Positions 27,915 to 42,000 of a stretch of DNA of 59,388 nucleotides are shown piece after piece; position 1 is the stretch's first letter; the number at the start of each line of letters is the position of its first letter. A program made the position numbers and the translations under genes. The stretch comes from an uncultured Clostridia bacterium (lineage in GTDB: Bacteria; Bacillota; Clostridia; Christensenellales; Borkfalkiaceae): NCBI GenBank assembly GCA_947626935.1, contig CANQUD010000008.1:1-59388 (forward strand), written 5' to 3'. Below the pieces are notes generated by a model. It saw only the letters and a list, made by a program, of their open reading frames with translations. It had not been told where the DNA came from and did not search any database.

Positions 27915-28574
27915 TCAAACCCTTGTGTCGCGGGTGGCGAGGACTTCGCCCGTTTCACTGTCCAACAACATCGAGAGCGTCTCGCCGTCCCGATCCACGA
28001 TCCCCACATAGTAATAATTCTTATCCCGCCGCAGCAGCCGCACGTGAAATTCCCCCAAAAACACGTCGTCCGTCATGCGCTCCACCCGCTCCTTTTCCGC
28101 CTCGATCGCCTTTTGCAGAGCGTCAAAGGGGGAGAGCGTCCTCTCATTCTTGACAGACGTCGCCGTCACCTCTCTCGACTCCTCTCCCCAGACGACGCGG
28201 ATCGAGACGCTTCCCTCGGGGAACGCCGTGACGCTCTCCGAAAAGAAATAGTCCCCGTAGGCGTTGCGGAATGCCGCCTCTCCGCCCTGTTCGCCCGTCT
28301 CCGTCGCGAAATACACCTCATACGTCTCTTGCCTTACAGCAGGCACGAGAGAGACTTCCACGACGTCCGTTCTCGGGCACGCGATGCCGTCCGCGGCATA
28401 GGGGTACTCGCGGGAGACGCAGGCGAGGGTGATGCTGAACTCATCCGTCTCCGCCTTGAAGAGATCGGAGCGGAGTTCGGAGATGTGCGCGGTGTAATCA
28501 TAGCCTTTCCCGCACCCGACGAGGGCGAAGGCGAGGGCTGCCGTCAACAAAACACAGAAAAACTTTCTTTTCAT
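27915..28574 (-). CDS. Small lipoprotein with a PepSY-like C-terminus
   Basis: The 219-residue protein has a lipoprotein signal peptide with lipobox LVGC and lipid-modified Cys21. The middle is acidic and beta-rich. The last 40 residues (YYYVGIVDRDGETLSMLLDS and onward, ending VLATRDTRV) look like a PepSY-type fold, in which a strand reading like YxVxIxDxxG is followed by a turn and VDxxTGEV. The family fit is from pattern only. The ribosome binding site is weak (AGGTA 9 bases before the ATG). No clear promoter was found; the 117-base gap to the next gene is divergent. The 3' end runs straight into repeat module C, with no standard terminator. Confidence 0.85.
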   Translation of the reverse strand: MKRKFFCVLLTAALAFALVGCGKGYDYTAHISELRSDLFKAETDEFSITLACVSREYPYAADGIACPRTDVVEVSLVPAVRQETYEVYFATETGEQGGEAAFRNAYGDYFFSESVTAFPEGSVSIRVVWGEESREVTATSVKNERTLSPFDALQKAIEAEKERVERMTDDVFLGEFHVRLLRRDKNYYYVGIVDRDGETLSMLLDSETGEVLATRDTRV

Positions 28575-28627
28575 GCTCTATACCTATGAAAAAAGGGGAA
28601 AGTTCATGACTTTTTCTATCCATACAG

Positions 28628-28656
28628 TTGCAATTTTTCTGTATCTATGATAGAAT
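28628..28656 (+). promoter_or_regulatory. Promoter of the guaB unit
   Basis: TTGCAA (28628-28633), a 17-base spacer and TAGAAT (28651-28656), 36 bases before the first gene. Confidence 0.82.
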
Positions 28657-28691
28657 AGATAAAATCAAAGTCAAACACGGAAAGGGACGGC

Positions 28692-30744
<2,053 letters not shown>

Positions 30745-30748
30745 ACAC

Positions 30749-30772
30749 AAAACGCCCGCAAAGGGCGTTTTT
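30749..30772 (+). terminator. Internal terminator between guaB and guaA
   Basis: aaaacgccc/gggcgtttt surrounds the loop gcaaa, followed by T5. It lies directly before the guaA ribosome binding site. No second promoter was seen, so guaA probably depends on read-through. Confidence 0.85.
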
Positions 30773-30786
30773 CAAACGGAGGGACC

Positions 30787-32322
<1,536 letters not shown>

Positions 32323-32352
32323 CCCGAATTTGCAAAACAGGAATTATTTGTT

Positions 32353-32384
32353 TCAAAAAAGGAGGCTCTCGCTTCCTTTTTTGA
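32353..32384 (+). terminator. Terminator of guaA
   Basis: tcaaaaaagga and its complement tccttttttga surround a 10-base loop, 31 bases after the stop. Confidence 0.88.
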
Positions 32385-32405
32385 TGTTTTTACCCCGATA
32401 TTTTT

Positions 32406-32545
32406 ACCCTCTCCATGGGAGGGTGGAGCGGCGCAATTCTGCTCAACAGTCCGGTGGACTGTGAGCTGCGCCGCGACATGAGGCGTGGCATCGCCGAAGG
32501 GCTTTGCGGCGGTCCCTGCCGCCCAAAGGTAGGGGTGTGGGTCAC
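32406..32545 (+). repeat. Dispersed module D, copy 3
   Basis: The inner stem is ACAGTCC/GGACTGT (32446-32462), a paired C-G to T-A change relative to copies 1 and 2. The third hairpin is GGCG/CGCC as in copy 2. Confidence 0.88.
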
Positions 32546-32768
32546 CGCATTCACTTCATCCTCTCATGCGTATTTTTTTGCCTCTTCGAAGCATCCGGAC
32601 AGAGGGTCAAAACAGCGCCTCAAAAGCCCACTTTTGAAAAAATGTTTCAGGTATGCAAAAAATGAATAATTTTCACAAGTTAAAATACATTTATGCGCAT
32701 AAAAATCGCTTTTTATACATATTATTTGATTTTTTCATGAAAAATTCACCAATCGGGGTGTAAAATGT

Positions 32769-32798
32769 TTGACAAGCATGCAAATATTATGTTATCAT
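32769..32798 (+). promoter_or_regulatory. Promoter of the giant LRR lipoprotein gene
   Basis: TTGACA (32769-32774) with TATCAT (32793-32798, 18-base spacer). TTATCA at 17 bases is the alternative. The leader to the ATG is about 220 bases. Confidence 0.75.
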
Positions 32799-32851
32799 AA
32801 TCGTAACCCTCGGGGAGTAAAAATTTTTTTCTTACGGAACCGCAAGAAAAA

Positions 32852-32877
32852 CCGCGCACGGCGTCAGCCGTGCGCGG
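32852..32877 (+). promoter_or_regulatory. Perfect hairpin in the leader of the LRR lipoprotein gene
   Basis: An 11-base perfect stem (ccgcgcacggc and its complement) around the loop gtca. No T-run follows, so it is not a terminator. A weaker hairpin gcggaa/ttccgc is at 32908-32934. Confidence 0.6.
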
Positions 32878-33026
32878 GACAACAAAAAACTTAACCGAAA
32901 GGGGACAGCGGAAAAGAACAAGCATCGATTCCGCAAAAAAATCCGTGCACGAACCGTCTCCGCGTGTCATGTTTCGTCAAGGGATCGAGCATGCGGACAC
33001 GGTCAATAAAAAAAAGGAGTTGCATT

Positions 33027-36000
33027 ATGCAGAAAACTGGTAAACGGTTGTCCATTGGACTGCTCGCGGCGCTATTCGTGCTTATTGGAATGCTCTTCGC
33101 GGCCTGCGACAGCAACGAACAAGGCAACGTATCCGATCCCACACCGAGCGCCGAGCAGGGCGAATATTACTATGACGCCGGCTCGGACGAGTACACGCTC
33201 GTCCTTTCGCTCGGGAACACTTTCACACTCGATGTCGAGGGTGAGGATCTGTCCGGGTCGTACACGCTGGACGGCGAACTTCTGACGCTGACCTCTTCGG
33301 GCGAGGGCGGAAAGACGCTCTCCGCGACGTATCACAACGAAGTTGTCACGCTCAAGTACAGCACGGCTACATACAGATTCTTGCGCAAGATCGATTACAC
33401 CGTCAAATTTGACACGGCGGGCGGCTCCACCATCGCCGATGCGACCGTCGTCAACGGCAAGACGGTGACAAAACCGAATGACCCCACCAACGGGGAAAAG
33501 GTCTTTGTCGGCTGGTATACGGACAGCGATTTTAAGAGCATGTTCTCGTTCACCCAGCCCATCACGGCGAACCTTACTCTCTACGCGCGGTTCATCGCAA
33601 AGCTCTCCCCCGAATTCACGGTCAGCTTTGACGCCAACCATGCGGGTGCGGAGACCATTCCCGCGCAGACGACGGTCGGACATCAGCTCTTCGAGCTTCC
33701 GACGCCCGCCGCTTGGGCAGGGCACACGTTCGTCGGCTGGTGGTACAGCCACTACGACTCGCCCGACAAACTGACGGCACAGTACAATGAGGACGTCATC
33801 AACGAACCCATCACCCTCTATGCGGTATGGGAGAGCGACGCCCCCGTCGTTTCCGTGACCGAAAAGAACATCAGCTGGAAGGGGCTTTCGGGCAACAACA
33901 GCTACACGGTCAGCGTCAAGGACGCCGACGGGCTTTCCGTCGTCGGTCCTCTTACCGTTGCGACCACGAACTATGCCTGCGACTTCTCGCAGCTCGATAA
34001 GGGCGACTACACCGTTCAGGTGACGGTGAGCGGCAGGACCACGACTGTTTACTATAAGAATAAGGCGCTCGCGCACGTCTCGACGTTCGAAGTTCAGGGG
34101 TCCAAGCTCCTCTTCAACGCCGTCCCCAACGCGACGGAATACTTCCTCACGGTCGTCTGCGGCACTTCCGCCCACAACGCCCAACACACGCACGATCACA
34201 TCTCGCTCGGCACGCAGACGAGCTACGATTTCAGCGAATGCGACATGATGGCGAACGGCATCGAGTTCACCGTCGAGGCGACTGCGCCCGATTTCACCTC
34301 GTCCGTCTCCGAGACGTGGCGCTTCAACCGTACCCTCGACAGGGTCACGGGGCTTACCGTCGATCCGAACACCGACCTCGTCAAGTGGGATCCCGTCAGC
34401 GGCGCAACTTCCTACTATGTCACCGTCCAGTACGGCGGAAGGGAAGTCTATGCCGACACGATCGGCTCCGATCCTTCTTTCGATCTGCAATACTATAACA
34501 GCGGCGACTACACCGTCTCGGTCATGCCTCTCGCATTCGGCTGGACGTCTCCCGCCGCCACGCGCACAACGTACAGCAAACAGCACCTTGCGACGCCCGC
34601 AAACGTCCGTCTCTCCGCTTCCATGCTCGAATGGGACAGTGTCGACGGTGCGGAAGGGTACAAGGTGACGGTCGACGGCGTCTCCGAGGACGTCGAAGGC
34701 ACGAACACCTACTTCGACCTTACGAAGTACTACGACGCAAGTAAGACTTCCTACACGATCACCGTCTGCGCCCTCGGCGGAGACGCGGCGCACAATTCCC
34801 TCTGGGCGCCCGATTACGTCGTCCGTAACGGCGTGATGGGGGAGATCGACTATCAGGCAGGCTACGTCGTCTGGGATGCCGTATTCGGCGTCGGCTCCTA
34901 CAACGTCCGTCTCAACGACGGCGAACCCGTCCTCGTCAGCGAGACGTCCTATCACATGACCTTCCTCCACAGGGGAGACAACACCATCTATGTCAGCGCG
35001 GTCAACCCCGACGGTTCCGCCTCGGTCGAGAAGAGCGTCTCGGTCTATGTCTATGAGATCGCCTTCGACCCGCAGGACGGCATCGAGGTCGACCCCGTCT
35101 ACAGGGCACAGGGCGACCCGTTCGACCTTCCCGCAAGCTCCCGCTTCGGCTTCACCTTCCAAGGTTGGTATTCCGAACCCGGTGAGAGCGGCAAGCCGAT
35201 GGAAGGGAACTTCGACAGCAACTACGACCGCACCTTCTACGCAAAGTGGACGCCGAGCGAGCACATTATCTCCTTCGAACTCGGCGAATACGGCGACACG
35301 GAAGCCTTCGGGGATCGGACCTCGACCGTCAAGTTCGGCGATCCCTTCACTCTTCCCGTTCCGACGTCCACCGACGTCGTCTACGCGTTCGACGGCTGGT
35401 ACAGCGAAAACACGCAGTACACCAACTACCGCGGCGAGAGCACCCGCGACTTCCTGCTCGACAACGATCTGACCCTTACGGCACACTGGATCGCCGTCCT
35501 TAAGTTCACCGATTACAAGGACGGCTATAAGGTCGACAAGGACAGCGGCATCAGCCACGTCTCCGAGATCACGATCCCCGCAAAGTATCAGGGGAAACTC
35601 GTCAATGCGATCGGCGACTTCAAGGATTGCACGTCCTTGACGGAGATCAACATTCCCGACACCATCGCGGAGATCAACTTCGGTACGACGAACGCCGCCT
35701 TCAACGGCTGCACGAATTTGACCCACGTCAATGTCTATGCGTCCGGCGAGACGAAGATCGACGTCAAGTATTACTCCGTCAACGGCGTTCTCTTCTACTG
35801 GAACTCGGAGGCGGACGGCGGGCGCATGGAAATCAAATATTATCCCTATGCTCGTCAGGACACCGTCTACACGATCCCGAGCACCATCGAGACGCAGGAC
35901 GGCAACAAGTTCGTCGACACGATCCCCGCGGGGGCGTTCTATTCGAGCGACTGGATGGATACGGGTCCTCTCGAGGCTGTCAACATCCCCGCGACCGTCT

Positions 36001-39000
36001 CTCTCATCGAGGGACTCGCATTCTACAACTACAATGACTTGCATACGGTCAACTTCCTGCCCGTGCAGGAAGGGGAAACCGAAGCGACCTCGCTCGTGAT
36101 CCGTCCGAAAGCCTTCGGCGATTCGGGATTGTCCTTGGCTCGTATCACGTCCATCAAATTCCCCAAGCGCCTCTCCGAGGATCCGAGCGAAGCGCTCAAG
36201 GATCTTACCTACCTCTCCTATGTCGAAGTCGAAGAGGGCGGCTTGTTCGGCTCCATCGACGGTCTCCTTGTCCTCAAGGAGAGCGAAGAACACTACCAGA
36301 ACGAGCTTGTGTTCTATCCCAAGAACAGGCAGCTTGATGCAAGCGGTCATGCCGTCAAGGCGGACAGCACGTCCATGACCAACCGCGCGACGACCTTTGA
36401 AGTCCCCGCAGGGATCACTTCGATCGGCGATGAGGCGGTCAGGGACAACTATTCCATCAATACGATCATCATCCCCGGGCACGTGCAGCACATCGGCTCG
36501 AGAGCTTTCCAAGGCACCACGGGTCTCAAGCGGCTCCTCTTTGAGGGTGACGAGTCTGACCCCGACCTCAAGATCGAAGAATATGCCTTCCTCGGCGAGC
36601 GGAAGACAACTTCGAGCAGCACGTACTACACGATCGGTCTCACCGAACTGACCCTTCCCGCAAACCTCGTCGAACTCGGCACGGGCGCCTTCGGCAGCCT
36701 GTCGGGACGCACCGTCTCCGTCAGCAATGCCCTGCACTCCGTCACCGTCAATGTCGCGAGGGAAAAGGTCAACTTTGCGGAGAATGCCTTCAGCGGCATC
36801 GAGGTGCACGGCTCCTACATCACGACCGTCACCTTCGGCGAAAAAGTTCCCTACTTCAACGTCAGGGGCGTGTTCGGCGAATCCCTCAAGACCCTCAACA
36901 TTGCAGAGGGCAACACGGCTTACAAGCAGGACGAATACGGCATCGTCTTCGGTGCGGCGAACAACGACCTCGTGTTCTTCCCGTCCGATTTCGAGGGCGC
37001 GTATGTCGTTCCCGAAAACGTCACCGAGATCCAGAGCGGTATGTTCAACGGCGTCAAGGGTCTGACTTCCATCAAGATCCACGGCGGCGTCACCCTCATC
37101 GGCGCACATGCCTTTGAGGACTGCGCAGGTCTCACGACGGTCATCTTTGATGAGGCAACGGAAGAGGGCGCGGAACTCCGCATTCTCGAGCACGCGTTCG
37201 ACGGCTGCAAAGTCCTTCAGAATGTCGACTTCCCCGAACACCTCACCTTCCTCGGCTCCTATGCCTTTGCGGATTGCGACACGTTGACGTCCATTCTTCT
37301 TCCCGCCAGCCTCCAGACGCTCGAGGTGCAGGTCCTGACCGTGAACGGCAAGGTGTACACGTACGGCATGGAAGTGTTCAGCGACTGCGACAACCTCGAG
37401 AAGATCGAGATCGCAGAGGGGAGCCACTACTTCAAATTTGAGGGCGGCGTGCTCTATTCTCTCCGCGCGGCGGTCCTTTCTCCCGACAGCGACGAAGTCG
37501 TCTACGTGCCCGACAAGGCGATCTACACGCCCATCGACGCACCCGAGGAGATCACTGTCTCCGAGTACATCTCGGGCGTCGGCAGCTACGCTTTCGGCAG
37601 GTACGACCAGACCGAAGGCGCCAAGCTCAAGATCAAGAAGCTCACCTTCAAGGATTCCGTCCCCACGTACGATCCCGAGACGAAGGAAATTCAGAATCCT
37701 TCCATCGACTTTAACCCGCACGACGGCTCCTCCACGTTCTCGCCCATCAAATACCTACGCAGCCTCACGGAACTCACGCTTCCCGCGGGCATGACGGCGA
37801 TGGGGAACTACACCGTTTACGGTTGCAGCAGTCTCCAGAAGATCAACGTTCCCTACACGGTAACGACCATCTCCCCGTCCGCGATCTCGGGTTCGGGCAC
37901 GTCTCTCACGACCATCACCTTCGACGAGACTCCCAAAGGCGTCGAGGAAGTGGAGCTTCGCATCGAAGATAGCACCGAGACGAAAGAGGGCAGCGGCGGA
38001 AACGAGGAACCTTACATCTACAGTCTCTTCGGCGGAATGTCGAAGATCACGTCGATCGAGTTCCCCGCGCGTCTTACCTACCTCGGCTCGCATGCCTTCC
38101 ATAATCAGGATCACGGCGGAAGCGGCGGTGCGACGCAGCATCACAGCTATATTCAGTCCATCAAGTTTGCGAAGAAGGCGACCCTCGGTCTCGAACTCGC
38201 CAAGAACGCATTTGCCTACACCGACGATCTCGAAACGATCGAGTTCCCCGAGGGGGTCACGGAGCTTCCCGAATATGCCTTCAGGGAAAGCGGCATCACG
38301 GAGATCGTCCTTCCCGACGGACTTGAGACGGTGGGGGACTACGTCTTCTACAACGGTGCGCTCACCCAAGTGACCTTCCCTACGACGCTCAAATCGATCG
38401 GGAAACAGGCATTCTATGGCACGAAGCTGACCTCTCTCACTCTGAACGAGGGACTCGAGACGATCGGTCAAGAAGCCTTCCAAAGCATCAAGACCCTTTC
38501 GGGCACCCTCAAGATCCCCGCAAGCGTCATTTCGATCGGGAAGAGCGCATTCACGGGAAACACCGCTGTGGGTTCGACATATTTCTCGGCGATCGAGACT
38601 GCAGAGGACAATCACCTCGAGAGCATCGGCGACAGCGCATTTTCCAACAACACGTTCCTGACTTCGATCAAGTTCGGGAAGACCACGACGCCGCTCACCT
38701 TCGGCAGCAGCGTGTTCGCGGGCGACAAGGGACTCACGGCCTTTGAGTTCCCTCAAAACGTGAAAGTGATCGGCGCATCCCTCTTGGCAAATCTTTCGTC
38801 TCTTACGGAAGTGACGTTCGCGGACGGCGTGAGCCAGCTCGAAAGTGTCGGCGAACTCGCCTTCTCCAAGACGGGCATTTCGGAACTTTCCTTCCCCGAA
38901 TCGTCGGCAAGCAACGGCACGGCATTGGGGATCAACCTCTTCAAGTCGTGCACGGCGTTCACCACGCTCTATCTGTCCGCTTCGATCACCTCGATCGACG

Positions 39001-42000
39001 GCATCCTCGGCGGCTGTGCAAGCATCAAGCACATCACGATCGATCCCGACAGCACCAAGTTCGAGTCCGACCCCGATCTTCCCATCATCTATGAGAAGCT
39101 TGCCTCGGGCGACAAGGCGATCAAGCTCGTCTACGGCGAATTGAGCGACGAAAACAGCACATTCCGCGTCGCGGAAGGCGGCACCTCGATCGGCGCTTCC
39201 GCCTTTGCGAACCAGACCAACCTCGAGGTCGTCTACATTCCCGCCAGCGTGATGTCGATCGGCGACTACGCTTTCCAGAACTGCGTCAACCTCAAGCAGG
39301 TCATCCTCGCGGACGACAGCGTGCTCACTTCCATCGGCAAGGGGGCATTCCAAAACTGCTACAAGCTCGAATCCATCAATCTCGAAAAGGCGAAGCGTCT
39401 CACGACGCTTGCGGACGGCGTTAATTCTTACGGTAGCTTCGAGGTGAACGGGGTGGCACGCACGATCGTATCCACGACGGGCATCTTTGCCTTTGCGGGT
39501 ACGCAAAGCGCCAATCCCCTGAAGATCACCTTCCCGCAGACGACGACGCTCACCAAGCTCGGCAAGTTCATGTTTGCGCAGAGCGGCGTCACCGAGGTCG
39601 ATCTCTCGGGACTCACCGCCCTCACGGAGCTTCCCGCGGGAGCCTCCAGTACATCCAGCGGCGGATATGCCAGCGGACTCTTCTCCGACTGCACCAAGCT
39701 CACCAAAGTGACGCTTCCGAGTTCCGTCGAACACCTCGGCACCTGCACCTTTGCAGGCTGCACGGCGCTCCAAGAACTCGACCTCTCGAACGTCACGAGC
39801 CTGAAGTTCATCGATTCCTCGAAAAAGACGTCGATTCCGACGAGTGCGCCGAGCAGCGCTACCTATCTCTTCAGGAATTGTACAGAACTCACAAAGATCG
39901 TTTTCCCGACCTCTTTGCAGTCGCTCGGTTCAAGGTCCTTCGAGGGTTGCGGCAAGCTCACGGCGCTCGAAGGTCTCGACAACGTCACCGTTCTCGGGAC
40001 GTACGCCTTTGCGGGAACGGGCATCACGACGTACGATATGAGCAAGCTCACGACGCTCAAGACGATCCCGAACTTCTTGTTCGCGAACTGTCTCTCCCTT
40101 GCGTCGATCGATTTCCGTCCCCTTGCGGGTCTTACGACCATTGCTTCAGAGAATATGTTCTCGGGCTGCACGGGTCTCAAGTCGGTTGACCTCAGCCCTC
40201 TGACGAGCCTTACGGCGCTCCCGAAAAACATGTTCCTGAACTGCACGGGACTCGAATCCGTTACCCTTCCCAAGGGCGATAAACTCAAGTACCTCGGGAC
40301 GAACACCTTCCAGTACTGCACGTCCCTCAAGAAGATCAACTCCGCCGAGGACGTCATCGACCTCAGCGGTCTCACGGGTCTGACGCGGTTCAGCACGGGC
40401 GCTACGACGAATGTCGGCACCCTGACGAATTCGTACCTCTTCGACGGATGCTCAAGCATCAAGGCGGTCAAGTTCCCCGCGGGCTTCCTGCAGATCGGCG
40501 GCTATACGTTCCAGAACTGCTCAAGCCTCACGAGCATCGATCTTACGGGCATTACGACGATCGGTCAGTATGCGTTCGTCGGAAGCGGACTCGCGTCGGT
40601 CACGATCCCGAATTCAGTGGAAAACATTTATGCGGCTGCGTTCTCCGACAGCCCCGCGCTGAAGACGGTCGTGTTCGAGGACGGCGACGGCATATGTGTT
40701 CTTACAGCCGGCACCATGACTTCTGCACGCGACGGCCTCAATAAGCCGGGCGTGTTCTCGAGGAGCGGCGTCGAGCATGTGACCTTCGGATCCATTGTCA
40801 TGGCTCTTCCGCTTGCAACGTTCTACGGATGCGCTTCCCTGCAGGAAGTCACCCTGACCGAACACATGAGCGGCGCTATGGGGACCGATATCTTTGCGAT
40901 GTGCACGTCTCTCAAGAAGGCGGACCTCTCGGCATTCCCCAAGGCTGCCTTGACGGATTATATGTTCGACGGTTGCACGAATCTCACCGATGTGACCTTC
41001 GGCAAAAACCTCAACTACCTCGGGAAATACACCTTCCGCAACTGCTCTTCGCTTCAGACGATCGACGTCAGCAATACCAAGCTCGACCGCTTCTCCACGA
41101 GCGCGACGGCAAACGTCACGACGACTGCGGCATACACGTTTGACGGCTGCGTCAATCTCAAGCAGGTCATCACAAAGCCCGGGCAGATCAAGCAGGTCGC
41201 GGCGTACACCTTCCGCAACTGCGAAAAGCTCGAAAGTTTCGACTTCTCGGCTGTCACCCGTCTCGGACAGGGCGCATTCCAGAATGCGGGTCTCACGGGG
41301 ACCGTGACGCTGCCGAAAGGTCTCGAAGCGTTCTATATGGCGGGAACGTCGAACTATCCTTCCCCGTTTGCGGGCTGCTCGAAGGTCGAGAAATTCGAGA
41401 CGGAAGAGGGCGCCCCGATCACAGTCTGGATCTCGGGCACAAGCGCATCGAACTATGTCTATCGCGATCTGACTGCGGAAAACGGCGTGCTCTATCTGAC
41501 CGAAGGCGCAACGGGAGCAAAGACTTTCGCCGCGCTTCCCGGCGGCGCCGTGCTCGAGAGCGATACGATCGATCTCAACGATCAAGCATATCAGGATCTC
41601 GCACTCGTCCCGTATCTCTTCTCCTACATCTCCAATGTGAAGAAGGTGATCTTGCCGAACGGCTTGACGGCGATCCCCGATTATCTGTTTGACGGAAGCA
41701 AGGTGGAAGAGGTGGTCGTTCCCGCATCGGTGACGAACATCGGCACGAACGCATTCGCCAATACGCCGAACCTCAAGACGGTCACGTTCCTCGATCCCGA
41801 AGAGGGGGAGGAGACGCAGTCTCTGACCCTTGCGGCAGGCTCCACGGCGGCAACGGGCACGACGGGCGTGTTCTTCGGCTCGGCGATCGAGACGCTGACG
41901 TTGCCCGACAGGCTCGCGGCGCTTCCCACAGGTACGTTCATGTATACCACGAAGCTCAAGACTCTCACTCTTCCCTCGAGCATCACGGCGATCCCCAACT

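Larger units (their letters stand above)
32323..33026. other. Gene-free gap between guaA and the giant LRR lipoprotein
   Basis: This 704-base gap holds a terminator (32353-32384), module D (32406-32545), an AT-rich stretch without features (32546-32768), and the promoter and long leader of the next gene. No credible ORF was found. Confidence 0.8.

Noticed and set aside
32964..33026. Earlier in-frame start of the giant LRR lipoprotein
   Set aside because: It lacks a ribosome binding site and would push the lipobox to residue 48, too far for a signal peptide.
33072..37721. Long open frame on the minus strand (1549 codons)
   Set aside because: It is antisense to the clear LRR lipoprotein gene. 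The Arg/Asp/Val-rich product is a shadow of the codon bias.
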